Part shown: positions 1 to 6,194 of the stretch, one piece after another
Layout: each line of letters begins with the position of its first letter
How positions within the stretch are numbered: position 1 is the stretch's first letter
From: a virus
DNA: 22,695 nt
IMG/VR virus record: IMGVR_UViG_3300049846_000669
Span: 1 to 22,695 of that record
Reading direction: 5' to 3' (one strand)
Notes under the pieces: model-generated
Database searches by the model: none
What the model saw: only the letters and a program-made list of their open reading frames with translations
Told to the model about the DNA's origin: nothing
Program-made: the position numbers and the translations under genes

Positions 1-8
1 GGGTGGGC

Positions 9-191
9 TTAGTCATCGAGGCGGATGACGCGGAAGGATGCGTCGGGCCAGAGATCGTGAAGGTCGGCAGCGAGGCGGATTGCGTGTTCGTGCTGTTGGA
101 ACGCATTGGCTTCAGGGTTGAGTGGTGTATTGAGGAGGGGGAAGGTGGATGACCAGCCGGTGGCGGTGAGGGATTGGATGGCGTAGGTCAT
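9..191 (-). CDS. Hypothetical 60-aa protein, last gene of small-gene cluster
   Basis: I do not recognise this protein. It is 60 residues, soluble, with no membrane segment. The middle part (EHAIRLAADLHDLWP) could form an amphipathic helix, followed by a short strand (ASFRVIRL). Its ATG overlaps the stop of the gene before it by four bases (ATGA), so translation is probably coupled. It is the distal member of a four-gene run transcribed leftward from the promoter near 787-815. The tight overlaps are the main evidence that it is real. Function unknown; phage-encoded host-modulating peptides are often of this size, but that is only a guess. Confidence 0.6.
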   Translation of the reverse strand: MTYAIQSLTATGWSSTFPLLNTPLNPEANAFQQHEHAIRLAADLHDLWPDASFRVIRLDD

Positions 192-370
192 GGCTGTGCG
201 GTGCAGGCAACAAGTTCGATGCCGGGGTGATGACGGAGGAACGCTTCGGAGACTTGCTCTGCGGACCAGGAGGAATCAGCGCAGAGGGTTTCAGCGATGG
301 GGGTCATCTCGTAGCCCTTGCGTCGGATGGCGCAGTCGAGGGCGGAGAAGTAGGTGACGAGGAAGGTCAT
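188..370 (-). CDS. Hypothetical 60-aa protein, small-gene cluster
   Basis: Unrecognised 60-residue protein with no signal peptide or membrane helix. It contains two Cys (in ALDCAI and TLCADSS) plus one near the C-terminus, and a helical segment WSAEQVSEAFLRHHP that could be part of a small helical fold. Both ends overlap neighbours by ATGA, the pattern of a translationally coupled phage operon. The first 20 residues are more hydrophobic (TFLVTYFSALDCAI) but too polar for a confident membrane segment. Confidence 0.6.
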   Translation of the reverse strand: MTFLVTYFSALDCAIRRKGYEMTPIAETLCADSSWSAEQVSEAFLRHHPGIELVACTAQP

Positions 371-546
371 GGCGTGGGCCTCCAGCCGTTGCGGTAGGCG
401 AGTTCGATCAGGTACTGCCGGGAATGGCTGAAGTAGTTGATGGCGCGGTCTTCGAGGAATTCGATGGCGGATTCCTCGTGAAGGTCGGAGGTGATTGCCT
501 CACGCAGGAGGCGCTGCAGCTCTCGCAGCTCGCTAGCGCTAGTCAT
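367..546 (-). CDS. Hypothetical 59-aa protein, small-gene cluster
   Basis: Unrecognised small acidic, helical protein. The first half (ELRELQRLLREAITSDL) looks like an amphipathic helix; the end (SRQYLIELAYRNGWRP) is aromatic and basic. I chose the ATG at 546 because it makes an ATGA overlap with the stop of the upstream gene, as at the other two junctions of this cluster. A GTG two codons earlier (552) would also be possible. No catalytic motif is visible. Confidence 0.6.
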   Translation of the reverse strand: MTSASELRELQRLLREAITSDLHEESAIEFLEDRAINYFSHSRQYLIELAYRNGWRPTP

Positions 547-752
547 GTCCACGGGAAGGAAGGGGTTTCCATGCCAGGAGTGAGCTGCACGGTGTAGGGG
601 ATGCCTTCGGCCTGGAACGCTTCGTGCAGGTCGTCAGCGTCGTGCTGGTGGCTCCAGTCAGAGCGGCGGGCATTGGTGAAGATCACGCGTTCTGCCTCCC
701 AGGTCTTGCTGGGTGGGGTATCGGGCAGGACGGTGCAGAGCGGATGCTGCAT
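543..752 (-). CDS. Hypothetical 69-aa protein, first gene of small-gene cluster
   Basis: Unrecognised 69-residue protein and the promoter-proximal gene of the four-gene leftward cluster. It has a helical stretch (DADDLHEAFQAEGIPY) followed by a strand-like YTVQLTP. The start ATG at 752 lies about 35 bases after the -10 of the promoter at 787-815 and has no clear Shine-Dalgarno sequence. The leader instead holds a short GGGG-CGA-CCCC hairpin. The stop overlaps the next gene by ATGA. Confidence 0.6.
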   Translation of the reverse strand: MQHPLCTVLPDTPPSKTWEAERVIFTNARRSDWSHQHDADDLHEAFQAEGIPYTVQLTPGMETPSFPWT

Positions 753-786
753 GGGTTGGTTGCGGTGGGGTCGCCCCCGTGACTTG

Positions 787-815
787 AAGGTAGCCTAGGC
801 GTCGCTAGCCGTCAA
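787..815 (-). promoter_or_regulatory. Leftward promoter with CCTAGGC operator-like palindrome
   Basis: On the minus strand, TTGACG (815-810) is followed by a 17-base spacer and TACCTT (792-787), a good sigma70-type match. The spacer holds GCTAGCG and most of the palindrome GCCTAGGC, both also present in the promoter at 6851-6879. It would drive the four-gene cluster starting at 752. TAGGCT at 797-792 is an alternative -10, but only 12 bases from the -35. Confidence 0.5.
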
Positions 816-915
816 GCGGTGTTGCACAGATGAGGTGCCGGGCCTCCGATGGGCCGCATACCCAGCCTTGATTCCCCTTGCGGGTGTTGTATTCAGGCCG
901 ACCCGGCAGGTTCAT
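805..915 (-). CDS. Possible 36-aa microprotein
   Basis: A 36-codon ATG-to-TAG frame fills most of the gap between the RecB-like nuclease and the small-gene cluster. Its product is basic and ends VCGPSEARHLICATPLDG, with two Cys that could pair. There is no Shine-Dalgarno sequence, and its last bases overlap the -35 region of the following promoter. It may be real, since the rest of the region is densely coding, but the composition alone does not prove it. The 211-base gap from 753 to 963 otherwise holds only the promoter. Confidence 0.3.
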   Translation of the reverse strand: MNLPGRPEYNTRKGNQGWVCGPSEARHLICATPLDG

Positions 916-963
916 GGTGCCATGAGCAGCCGATCGGGCGGGCTAGGTGCCGCTAATGAGCGG

Positions 964-1843
964 CTAGAAGGGGCGGAAGCGCTCGGCATAGATCTCGCAC
1001 ACGTCCAGCCAGGCCTGCAGGCACTCGTCGGCAGTGTGCGTCTCGATGGTGAGGCTGCCGGGGCGGCTCCAGAGCGTGAGGCACCGACTAAAAAACAGGC
1101 CGTAGTGATCACCGATCATTTCCACGCCAGCGCCGAGCTGGGGCTTGGTGTCGTAGGGCGAGGCTGATTTGCTGCCTTGGGTCTTGAGGTCAGCGATGGC
1201 ATAGGTGCCATCGGGGAGTTTGAGCACGAGGTCGGCGGTGCCGGCGACGTTGCGGCGCAGGCTGTAGGCCATGACTTCGGCACCGACCACCTGCACTTGG
1301 TTCCAGAGCGGATGGTCGAGCAGCGGTTTGACCCATGGCTCGTAGTCACCAAGGGGCGGCGCCGACAGGCCAGAGGGCGGGTTCGGGTTCCAGCGATGGT
1401 GGGCAAACGCTTCCAGGGTCTGGTGGATGAGGTTCCCGCGTGGCTCCCAGATGTGCTTGCTCGCCATGATCGCCTCGATCTGTTTCGAGCTTTTGGTCAC
1501 CGACGAGATCAGACCCGTAACGCTCACCGGGAACTGGTGGCCATTGGAGAGGCTGTAGGTCCACGTGCTGCTGTCCCTCGTTAGGCCTAGTGGCTGCAGC
1601 CACGTCAAAGTCGCGTGGGTTGATGGGCTGGACGACTTCTGCGTTGTTGCGGGAGCGGAGAGGATTGACATAAAGAGGGTCGGGAGTGAAGTCTGAGCCG
1701 AAGAACTTGGACTGACGCGCGTCGGCCAGTTGACGCAGGTAGTCAGGTGATGGGCTATCAAGATCATCGACTGTCCAAAGGCCACGGTTCAAACCGTGCT
1801 GCAGGACAGCTTGAACAGCTGAAAGGTCAATCGCTTTCTGCAT
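964..1843 (-). pseudogene. RecB/Cas4-like PD-(D/E)XK exonuclease, single frameshift
   Basis: Phage recombination exonuclease of the RecB/Cas4-like superfamily, expected to resect DNA ends for the annealing protein at 6922. The C-terminal frame shows the motifs in order: His in GNLIHQTLE (about 1425), Glu in GAEV (about 1278), Asp in GTADLVLKL (about 1233), D-x-K in IADLKTQ (about 1191-1183), then Gln and Tyr in QLGAG...HYG. The N-terminal part (QKAIDLSAVQAVLQHG...) lies in another frame from ATG 1843, behind AGAAGGTGAG. One base must be skipped between about 1600 and 1565 to join them. No slippery or stop-codon signal suggests programmed +1 shifting, so this is probably a mutation or sequence error. 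The start overlaps the CoiA-like gene by 17 bases. Confidence 0.65.
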
Positions 1844-2927
1844 ATGCCATCTCACCTTCTCTACGTTGCTGGCGCATCCAGATCTGCTTATCTGAATAAA
1901 TGTATGAGTCGCCAAACACTTCTACAAGCTGTCGCTCCCAAATGGAATCAGTCGCGGTGACGCGTCCTGCCTTGATGTCTTCCATATCAGCCTTAGCACG
2001 CGCCAAAGCCTCTGGTGGAGCGTAACCAAGCTTTAACCAGTATATGTAAATAGCCCGAAGACAACGTGCACGGGCAGCTTGTCGCATATATGTCTTCTGC
2101 TTTTTCGGGGGTGGCAGCTCGTCAATCCCAATGATCCGGCTCTTATCACGTTCTTCGCTAAGGATGTATGCGGTCAACCCCTGTTCAGCCAGCCATTCAC
2201 GAGCAGGCCCAAGGTTGGCTAAGTGATTCTTGACAAAGACCCACCTTACATCCGCGTAGTTCTTCAAGTGATCTTGTGTTCGCTTCATTAGCTGTGGCCT
2301 TGTAATAGGAGACCGTTGAACCTCTACGGCCACCAAGCCCACGCACCTGTCAAATGGGATAACCCTCGATCCGTCATCAAGCTGTGATTGAAGTTGTTGC
2401 GACTCACTAGGGCTAGCCGTCCACAAGACACTGATGTCTGGCTCTCGCCATGACTCGTCCTTTTCGTAGCGTGCCATCACGCTGACAACGTGCTGCGGTT
2501 CGCGCGGCCCGTTTAGAAGCCAATTGCGGTTTGAAGACGCAATCCATCGGCAGTATTCATGATGAATTGAGGCGCTGCTTTCGCATGGCCGCTCGATACG
2601 GTTCCCCTGCTCATCAAGAAGAGGCTCTGGATGCCAAAAAGCAGGGCGAAATGCGACCAGCTCTTCTTTGTATCCGCCAAGACTGTAATCAATCTGACGC
2701 CTGTAACCACCGCGTCTAAATGAGCTGTCAGCGGAAAGGCCAGATAACCCACCAGCGATTGCCGCGATTGAGGAAAGCCCTCTGCTCTGCATCAGACATT
2801 CAGCGCAACAGTACTGCAAAGGCCTGTCCGCGTATTTACGCTCTACTTCTTCACGTGGTCTTTCTGCAAGTTCCTGAACCAGGTCAATCAACTTGCCAGT
2901 ACCCATATCAATTGCGAGCGTTCCCAT
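1827..2927 (-). CDS. CoiA-like nuclease-domain protein
   Basis: A 366-aa protein resembling the competence protein CoiA family, whose members carry a PD-(D/E)XK nuclease fold. The core is visible: an Asp in EPDISVLW (about residue 164), then VAVEVQRSPI with the E-x-Q pair (Glu202, Gln204), then an Arg and a Trp further on (KRTQDHLKNY, RWVFVK). An N-terminal YCCAEC cluster (residues 39-44) may bind zinc. The start at 2927 was chosen because it makes a TGATG overlap with the upstream stop; a longer frame begins at 3059 but lies inside that gene. The gene is visibly more A/T-rich than its neighbours, suggesting separate acquisition. It sits in a replication operon, so processing of replicating or incoming DNA is plausible. 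The family call is from motifs only. Confidence 0.6.
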   Translation of the reverse strand: MGTLAIDMGTGKLIDLVQELAERPREEVERKYADRPLQYCCAECLMQSRGLSSIAAIAGGLSGLSADSSFRRGGYRRQIDYSLGGYKEELVAFRPAFWHPEPLLDEQGNRIERPCESSASIHHEYCRWIASSNRNWLLNGPREPQHVVSVMARYEKDESWREPDISVLWTASPSESQQLQSQLDDGSRVIPFDRCVGLVAVEVQRSPITRPQLMKRTQDHLKNYADVRWVFVKNHLANLGPAREWLAEQGLTAYILSEERDKSRIIGIDELPPPKKQKTYMRQAARARCLRAIYIYWLKLGYAPPEALARAKADMEDIKAGRVTATDSIWERQLVEVFGDSYIYSDKQIWMRQQRREGEMAYAESD

Positions 2928-3319
2928 CAGATAACCCCTTGCAGCACAGGGTTGATCGCCGCTGGCTCTGGAGGCAGCACGGGCTGACCTGGCAGCGGTT
3001 GAGGGTTGAAGACGTTGGGCCGGCTCATCCGCTCGGGCAGGTCGGCCTTTAAGCCCCATGCGACGTTGGCGCGGCCGTTCTCGTTGCGGAACACGTAGTT
3101 CAGCAGCTGCAAGTCGAGCGGTACGTCATCCGGTGGTGCCGGATCCAGCCGGCGCTGGCCGGCGGCATATAGCCACACCTCACGGGTCAGCTCTGCTTTG
3201 GCCTTCTCAGGGAAGGTCATCCACGCCAAGGCCATGGCCGTTGAGTCCCATGGCTTGAAGCGAGGCAGCGTGCGGCTCAAGGCCTGCAGCACGTCCGCAA
3301 ACTCCTGTTCAGTGATCAT
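2927..3319 (-). CDS. Hypothetical 130-aa protein of the replication operon
   Basis: Unrecognised 130-residue soluble protein. The N-terminal 50 residues are helical with conserved-looking Trp/Phe positions (PRFKPWDSTAMALAWMTFP). The C-terminal 35 are rich in Pro (NPQPLPGQPVLPPEP) and probably disordered. It starts with an ATGA overlap to the upstream RHH-like gene and ends with a TGATG overlap to the CoiA-like gene. Its position just after a candidate origin/initiator gene recalls phage helicase loaders of the lambda P type, and the W...FP pattern is loosely similar. I cannot support that beyond context. Confidence 0.7.
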   Translation of the reverse strand: MITEQEFADVLQALSRTLPRFKPWDSTAMALAWMTFPEKAKAELTREVWLYAAGQRRLDPAPPDDVPLDLQLLNYVFRNENGRANVAWGLKADLPERMSRPNVFNPQPLPGQPVLPPEPAAINPVLQGVI

Positions 3320-3903
3320 GCGGCCTCCTGTGCGGTGGAGCTGAACATGGCCAGGAACTTCTCGCGCTCGATCCGGTCGCGGGTGATCGAGTCCACATAG
3401 CCCCCAGCCTGCTGCGAGCTAGCCCTAGGCGCAGGTGGTTCAAAAACATCGCCCCAGCCGCTCGCTATGGCCCGCTCAAGGGCCTCGCGACGCTGCTCAG
3501 GGGTCCACCCACGCAGCTTGCCGCAAACGCGGTTCCAGACGCCCTCAGAGCGCACGCCCTTCTTGACCGCCCACCACTCCGGCAGCAGCTGCTGGCAATC
3601 GAGCAGGTCAACAGGCACCAGATCAGCGCTGATGGCCTTGGCCTTGTAGTGGTCCGCTCCGCGCGCGCGCACGCGCGTATTTGTTTTAAAGGCTGTTGGT
3701 TTTAATTCTTCTTCTATAGGTTCTTCTATAGAAGAAGAATTAGTGGGAGCCCCGGCTGCGCTCGTGGCTCCCAGAGTAACAGCCTTGTCAAGCTGGCTAG
3801 CTAGCAGCAGGCAGATAAAGCCCTTCCTGTCTAGGAAGTTGGGCTTTGCGGCATCGATGCGATCCAGGAGGTCCGCTGGAATCGTGAAATTGAGCTGCGG
3901 CAC
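3316..3903 (-). CDS. RHH-like DNA-binding protein, candidate replication initiator
   Basis: A 195-aa protein starting at GTG 3903. Residues 1-45 (PQLNFTIPADLLDRIDAA...) look like a ribbon-helix-helix domain: a short strand followed by two helices. Residues about 50-80 are a low-complexity Ser/Glu/Thr linker encoded by a very A/T-rich palindromic stretch (3681-3742). The C-terminal domain (LLPEWWAVKKGVRSEG...LRGWTPEQRREALERAIASGW) is helical with several Trp. This architecture, DNA-binding end plus a linker whose DNA is A/T-rich and repeated, is that of lambda O-type initiators, whose origin lies inside the gene. It heads the leftward operon behind a promoter at 3984-4012. The initiator role is inference. 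Confidence 0.7.
   Translation of the reverse strand: MPQLNFTIPADLLDRIDAAKPNFLDRKGFICLLLASQLDKAVTLGATSAAGAPTNSSSIEEPIEEELKPTAFKTNTRVRARGADHYKAKAISADLVPVDLLDCQQLLPEWWAVKKGVRSEGVWNRVCGKLRGWTPEQRREALERAIASGWGDVFEPPAPRASSQQAGGYVDSITRDRIEREKFLAMFSSTAQEAA
3661..3742. other. Candidate replication origin inside the 3316-3903 gene
   Basis: Three unusual elements are adjacent. Positions 3661-3680 are a perfect 20-base alternating purine-pyrimidine tract (GC/CA repeats, Z-DNA-prone). Positions 3681-3702 are A/T-rich. Positions 3703-3742 form a 16-bp perfect inverted repeat with an 8-base loop. An 11-base direct repeat TTCTTCTATAG also occurs at 3709-3719 and 3721-3731. In a GC-rich genome this resembles a duplex-unwinding element with iterons, as in lambda-type origins embedded in initiator genes. 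Function is inferred from structure and context. Confidence 0.45.
3703..3742. repeat. Perfect 16-bp inverted repeat (cruciform-prone)
   Basis: The left arm 3703-3718 (TAATTCTTCTTCTATA) and right arm 3727-3742 are exact reverse complements, separated by the 8-base loop GGTTCTTC. The arms are purely A/T-biased with a purine/pyrimidine strand asymmetry. The repeat lies in the coding sequence of a protein linker rather than at a gene end, so it is unlikely to be a terminator. Confidence 0.9.
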
Positions 3904-3983
3904 GTCGGGTAGTTATGCGGTAGTCGTGCTGCAACCGTGAAGCGTTCCGCCCTAGCTGTGCGGTAGCTCTCGGCTACGGGGAG

Positions 3984-4012
3984 AAACTAGCGGCTGCTAG
4001 CCGCTGCCGCAA
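3984..4012 (-). promoter_or_regulatory. Leftward early promoter with operator palindrome in spacer
   Basis: On the minus strand, TTGCGG (4012-4007) and TAGTTT (3989-3984) are separated by exactly 17 bases. A perfect 7-bp inverted repeat, AGCGGCT-AGC-AGCCGCT (3989-4005), fills that spacer and touches the -10. A protein bound there would block RNA polymerase, as in classic phage operators. It would drive the operon beginning at 3903, giving a leader of roughly 75 bases. The rest of 3904-4077 holds no gene; it has two copies of TGCGGTAG (near 3917 and 3959). Confidence 0.5.
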
Positions 4013-4077
4013 GCCTGCAGCGCCCTAGCCGTTGGGTCCCATGGATCCCGAGCCCCTACTGGTGGTGTGCAGCCATG

Positions 4078-4102
4078 AAAAAGCCCCGCTCGGGGGCGGG
4101 GC
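4078..4102 (-). terminator. Intrinsic terminator after the small RHH gene
   Basis: Read on the minus strand, GCCCCGC and GCGGGGC form a perfect 7-bp GC stem with a 6-base loop, followed directly by TTTTT. It begins two bases past the TGA of the RHH gene ending at 4104. It separates that gene from the promoter of the replication operon. Confidence 0.85.
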
Positions 4103-4103
4103 A

Positions 4104-4319
4104 TCAAGCGGCTTTGTCGGGCCAGCGCTTCTGGATCAGTGGCCGGCCCTCCATGGCATCGAGAGCGGTTTCTAGGAGGTGGGCGGCTAGGTTGCTGGTG
4201 CTGCGGCCTTGCTCGTCGCTGTGCCGCTGCAGGCGCTCCATCACGCCTTGGCTGACGGTGACGGATACGCGGCGCGGCTTGCGCATGTACAGGCGTACGG
4301 GTGGGTTCGTTGCGGACAT
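4104..4319 (-). CDS. Small ribbon-helix-helix (CopG/Arc-like) regulator
   Basis: A 71-aa protein with a probable RHH fold: a basic strand RRVSVTVSQ, then helices GVMERLQRHSDEQG and TSNLAAHLLETALDAM. RHH proteins bind DNA as dimers at short inverted repeats. I chose ATG 4319 because GGAG stands seven bases before it; the frame runs back to 4397 without a good start. An inverted repeat TAGTCC-7-GGACTA (4338-4356) lies just upstream and could be its own operator. It is monocistronic, with a strong terminator after it. Phage regulator or antitoxin-like protein are both possible; no toxin partner is visible. Confidence 0.7.
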   Translation of the reverse strand: MSATNPPVRLYMRKPRRVSVTVSQGVMERLQRHSDEQGRSTSNLAAHLLETALDAMEGRPLIQKRWPDKAA

Positions 4320-4337
4320 CGGTTGACTCCGTGGCGT

Positions 4338-4356
4338 TAGTCCAGCATCGGGACTA
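4338..4356. promoter_or_regulatory. Inverted repeat, possible RHH operator
   Basis: TAGTCC (4338-4343) and GGACTA (4351-4356) are exact reverse complements with a 7-base spacer, 19-37 bases before the RHH start codon at 4319. The symmetry and spacing suit a dimeric repressor. I found no convincing -35/-10 pair around it. Confidence 0.4.
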
Positions 4357-4418
4357 GCGGGTACTAAGAAGCTAAGGCTTCCTTGCATGGGAGCCAACCG
4401 GTTAGCCGCACATCTGCG

Positions 4419-4709
4419 TCACTCGTCCATGGCAGCCTGCGCTTCTGCTAAGGCCTGCAGCGCCCCGTGCAGGTGCTGCTCCAGCCGGATCAGGTACGGC
4501 TGCAGCTCGTCGGGCAGCTCGTAAAACGAGCGGTCAAAGGCCAGCAGATCGAGGGCTGCTTTGACAGCGGCGCCGAGGTTGGCATCATGGGCGCCTTCTG
4601 CCGACAGCCAGTTCTGCAGCTCGGTGCTGCTCATGCGCTGCGGGGAGAGAGGGGAGAGCGTAGTCATCACGCGGGTTCTCGGGTCTGGAGTGGCGCCGAC
4701 CTCATTCAT
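4419..4709 (-). CDS. Hypothetical 96-aa helical protein
   Basis: Unrecognised acidic protein, mostly helical, with a C-terminal helix HLHGALQALAEAQAAMDE that may form a coiled coil. There is no membrane segment. ATG 4709 has AGGAAG ten bases upstream. An internal ATG at 4667 would remove 14 poorly conserved-looking residues but has no such signal. The gene is divergent from the integrase; the two starts are 40 bases apart and share the palindrome AGCCTAGGCT, so their expression may be linked. Confidence 0.6.
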   Translation of the reverse strand: MNEVGATPDPRTRVMTTLSPLSPQRMSSTELQNWLSAEGAHDANLGAAVKAALDLLAFDRSFYELPDELQPYLIRLEQHLHGALQALAEAQAAMDE

Positions 4710-4715
4710 AAGAGG

Positions 4716-4743
4716 TTGGCTTCCTACCAGAGTAGCCTAGGCT
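4716..4743 (+). promoter_or_regulatory. Integrase promoter with AGCCTAGGCT palindrome
   Basis: TTGGCT (4716-4721), a 16-base spacer and TAGGCT (4738-4743) precede the integrase ATG by only six bases. Transcription would then start at or next to the start codon, giving a leaderless mRNA. The 10-bp palindrome AGCCTAGGCT (4734-4743) overlaps the -10. It also presents a TAGGCT -10 on the minus strand for the divergent gene at 4709. Confidence 0.5.
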
Positions 4744-4749
4744 CGGGTC

Positions 4750-6162
4750 ATGAGGACGGCCCTGTACGCACGGGTGTCCACCGGCAGCGAGGAACAGGAA
4801 CAGGCCTTGCAGCAACAGCTGTCTCGGCTCCGTCAAGCGGCTGGCGACCACCCGACCACCGAATACATCGACATCGCCAGCGGCAGCCGCGACGACCGGC
4901 CGCAGCTCCAGGCCATGCTCAAGGCCTGCCGCAGCGGTCAGCTTGATCGGGTCATCGTCACCCGGCTTGATCGCATGAGCCGCAGCGCCTCGCACGGCGC
5001 CCAGCTGCTCACCTATTTCTCTGCGCCGGATACGCCCAGCCTGCTGGCACTGGACGACAGCCTGGACTTGGCCACGATCGGCGGCCGGCTGGTGGCGCGG
5101 ATGCTGATCAACCTGGCCCAGTCGGAAACTGAGCGGCTGAGCGAACGGATCATTCACGGCAAGCAGCACCAGCGCAATCAAGGCAAACCGTTTGGCCCTT
5201 ACCCGCCCTACGGCTACCGCTGGAACGCCGATCGCAGCAACTACGAGCTGGACCCCGAAACAGCACCGCTGGCCCGCGCCATCGTCGAGCACTTCCTGCA
5301 GACGCAACGGCTGCGGGAGACGTTGGCCTTTGCACGGCAACAACTGCGCTGCCCATGGCGCAGCACGGCAGGGTTGTCTACCTGGCTGATGAACCCGTCG
5401 CTGATCGGGAGCCGTTGCTACGGCAAGACCGAACTGGTGCGCGATGAGCAAGGGCAGCTGAAGCGCCGTTCACGGCCCTTCGGCACCTACGCGCAGGTGA
5501 TCCCCGACTGCCATGAGCCGTTAATCACCCAACAGCAACACCTTGAGATCCGTGCGGTCTTCAGCGACAACGCCAACCGCAAGCGAGCCGGCCTGCGGAC
5601 CAAGCGGGTGCGCGAGCTGACCGGGCTGGTCAAATGCGGGCACTGCCAGCACACGATGAGCTACGCGTTCTGGCGCAAGGGTGCGGTGCCGGTTCTGCAA
5701 TGCACCCATGCAGCGTGCAGCTGGGGCCGGCGCAACCGGATTAAGGCCGAGGTGGTGTCAGCAGCAGTGTGGCAGATGCTGCAGGCCAACTGGCAGGTGC
5801 TGGAGATGGTCGAGACCGGCCATGCGGCTAGGGCTGGCAAGCGCTGCAGCGAGGTGGACCGGTTGCTAGCGACCATCCGTCAGTTGCAGGAGCTGAACGA
5901 CCCGGATCTGAGCGAGGTGATCCAGCGCAAGCTCAAGCGGCTGGAGGTGCTCATGCAGGACGTTACCAAGCGGGAGCTGCCGTGGGATATGGGCGAGCTG
6001 CGGCAGGCACTGACGGATGAGCGGTTCTGGGAGGTGGCGCGATCCGATGCGGCAGTTACGCGTCAGCTGTTCACCGATCTGGTGGAGCAGGTGGTGATTA
6101 AGGAGAAGGGTGTGGCAGGTGTGCAGCTGCGGGTTGGCGGTGATGGCGCTGCCGCTCCCTAG
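4750..6162 (+). CDS. Large serine recombinase (phage integrase)
   Basis: A 470-aa site-specific recombinase that would integrate and excise the phage by a serine-linked strand exchange. The N-terminal resolvase domain shows YARVS with Arg8 and catalytic Ser10, GSRDDRPQLQAML, and RLDRMSRS with Arg72/Arg75. A long helix (about 118-140) leads to the recombinase domain (GPYPPYGYRW). A zinc ribbon follows, with Cys296-x2-Cys299 and Cys318-x4-Cys323, and then a helical C-terminus with likely coiled-coil content. Length and order are typical of large serine integrases. It appears to be expressed from a leaderless promoter. The gene is not at the edge of the element seen here and I find no attachment site nearby. 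Confidence 0.95.
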   Translation: MRTALYARVSTGSEEQEQALQQQLSRLRQAAGDHPTTEYIDIASGSRDDRPQLQAMLKACRSGQLDRVIVTRLDRMSRSASHGAQLLTYFSAPDTPSLLALDDSLDLATIGGRLVARMLINLAQSETERLSERIIHGKQHQRNQGKPFGPYPPYGYRWNADRSNYELDPETAPLARAIVEHFLQTQRLRETLAFARQQLRCPWRSTAGLSTWLMNPSLIGSRCYGKTELVRDEQGQLKRRSRPFGTYAQVIPDCHEPLITQQQHLEIRAVFSDNANRKRAGLRTKRVRELTGLVKCGHCQHTMSYAFWRKGAVPVLQCTHAACSWGRRNRIKAEVVSAAVWQMLQANWQVLEMVETGHAARAGKRCSEVDRLLATIRQLQELNDPDLSEVIQRKLKRLEVLMQDVTKRELPWDMGELRQALTDERFWEVARSDAAVTRQLFTDLVEQVVIKEKGVAGVQLRVGGDGAAAP

Positions 6163-6171
6163 TGTTAGGCT
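6163..6171 (+). promoter_or_regulatory. Extended -10 promoter before HTH-like regulator
   Basis: TG-T-TAGGCT (6163-6171) is an extended -10 element directly after the integrase stop codon, with no good -35. The likely start of transcription is near 6178, about 17 bases before the ATG at 6195. It uses the same TAGGCT -10 as the promoters at 4738 and 6874. Confidence 0.4.
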
Positions 6172-6194
6172 CCCTTCTACCGACCCCTAACAGG

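Noticed and set aside
835-1167. 110-codon plus-strand frame
   Set aside because: It lies antisense to the nuclease motifs and the promoter region, and its composition is a shadow of GC-rich minus-strand coding.
1565-1600. Programmed +1 frameshift in the exonuclease
   Set aside because: There is no stop codon or rare-codon pause at the junction, and no known slippery pattern; the first frame runs on for 70 more codons.
2927-3059. Extended N-terminus of the CoiA-like protein (start at 3059)
   Set aside because: The extra 44 residues lie in an alternative frame of the upstream gene, and the ATG at 2927 makes a typical TGATG overlap.
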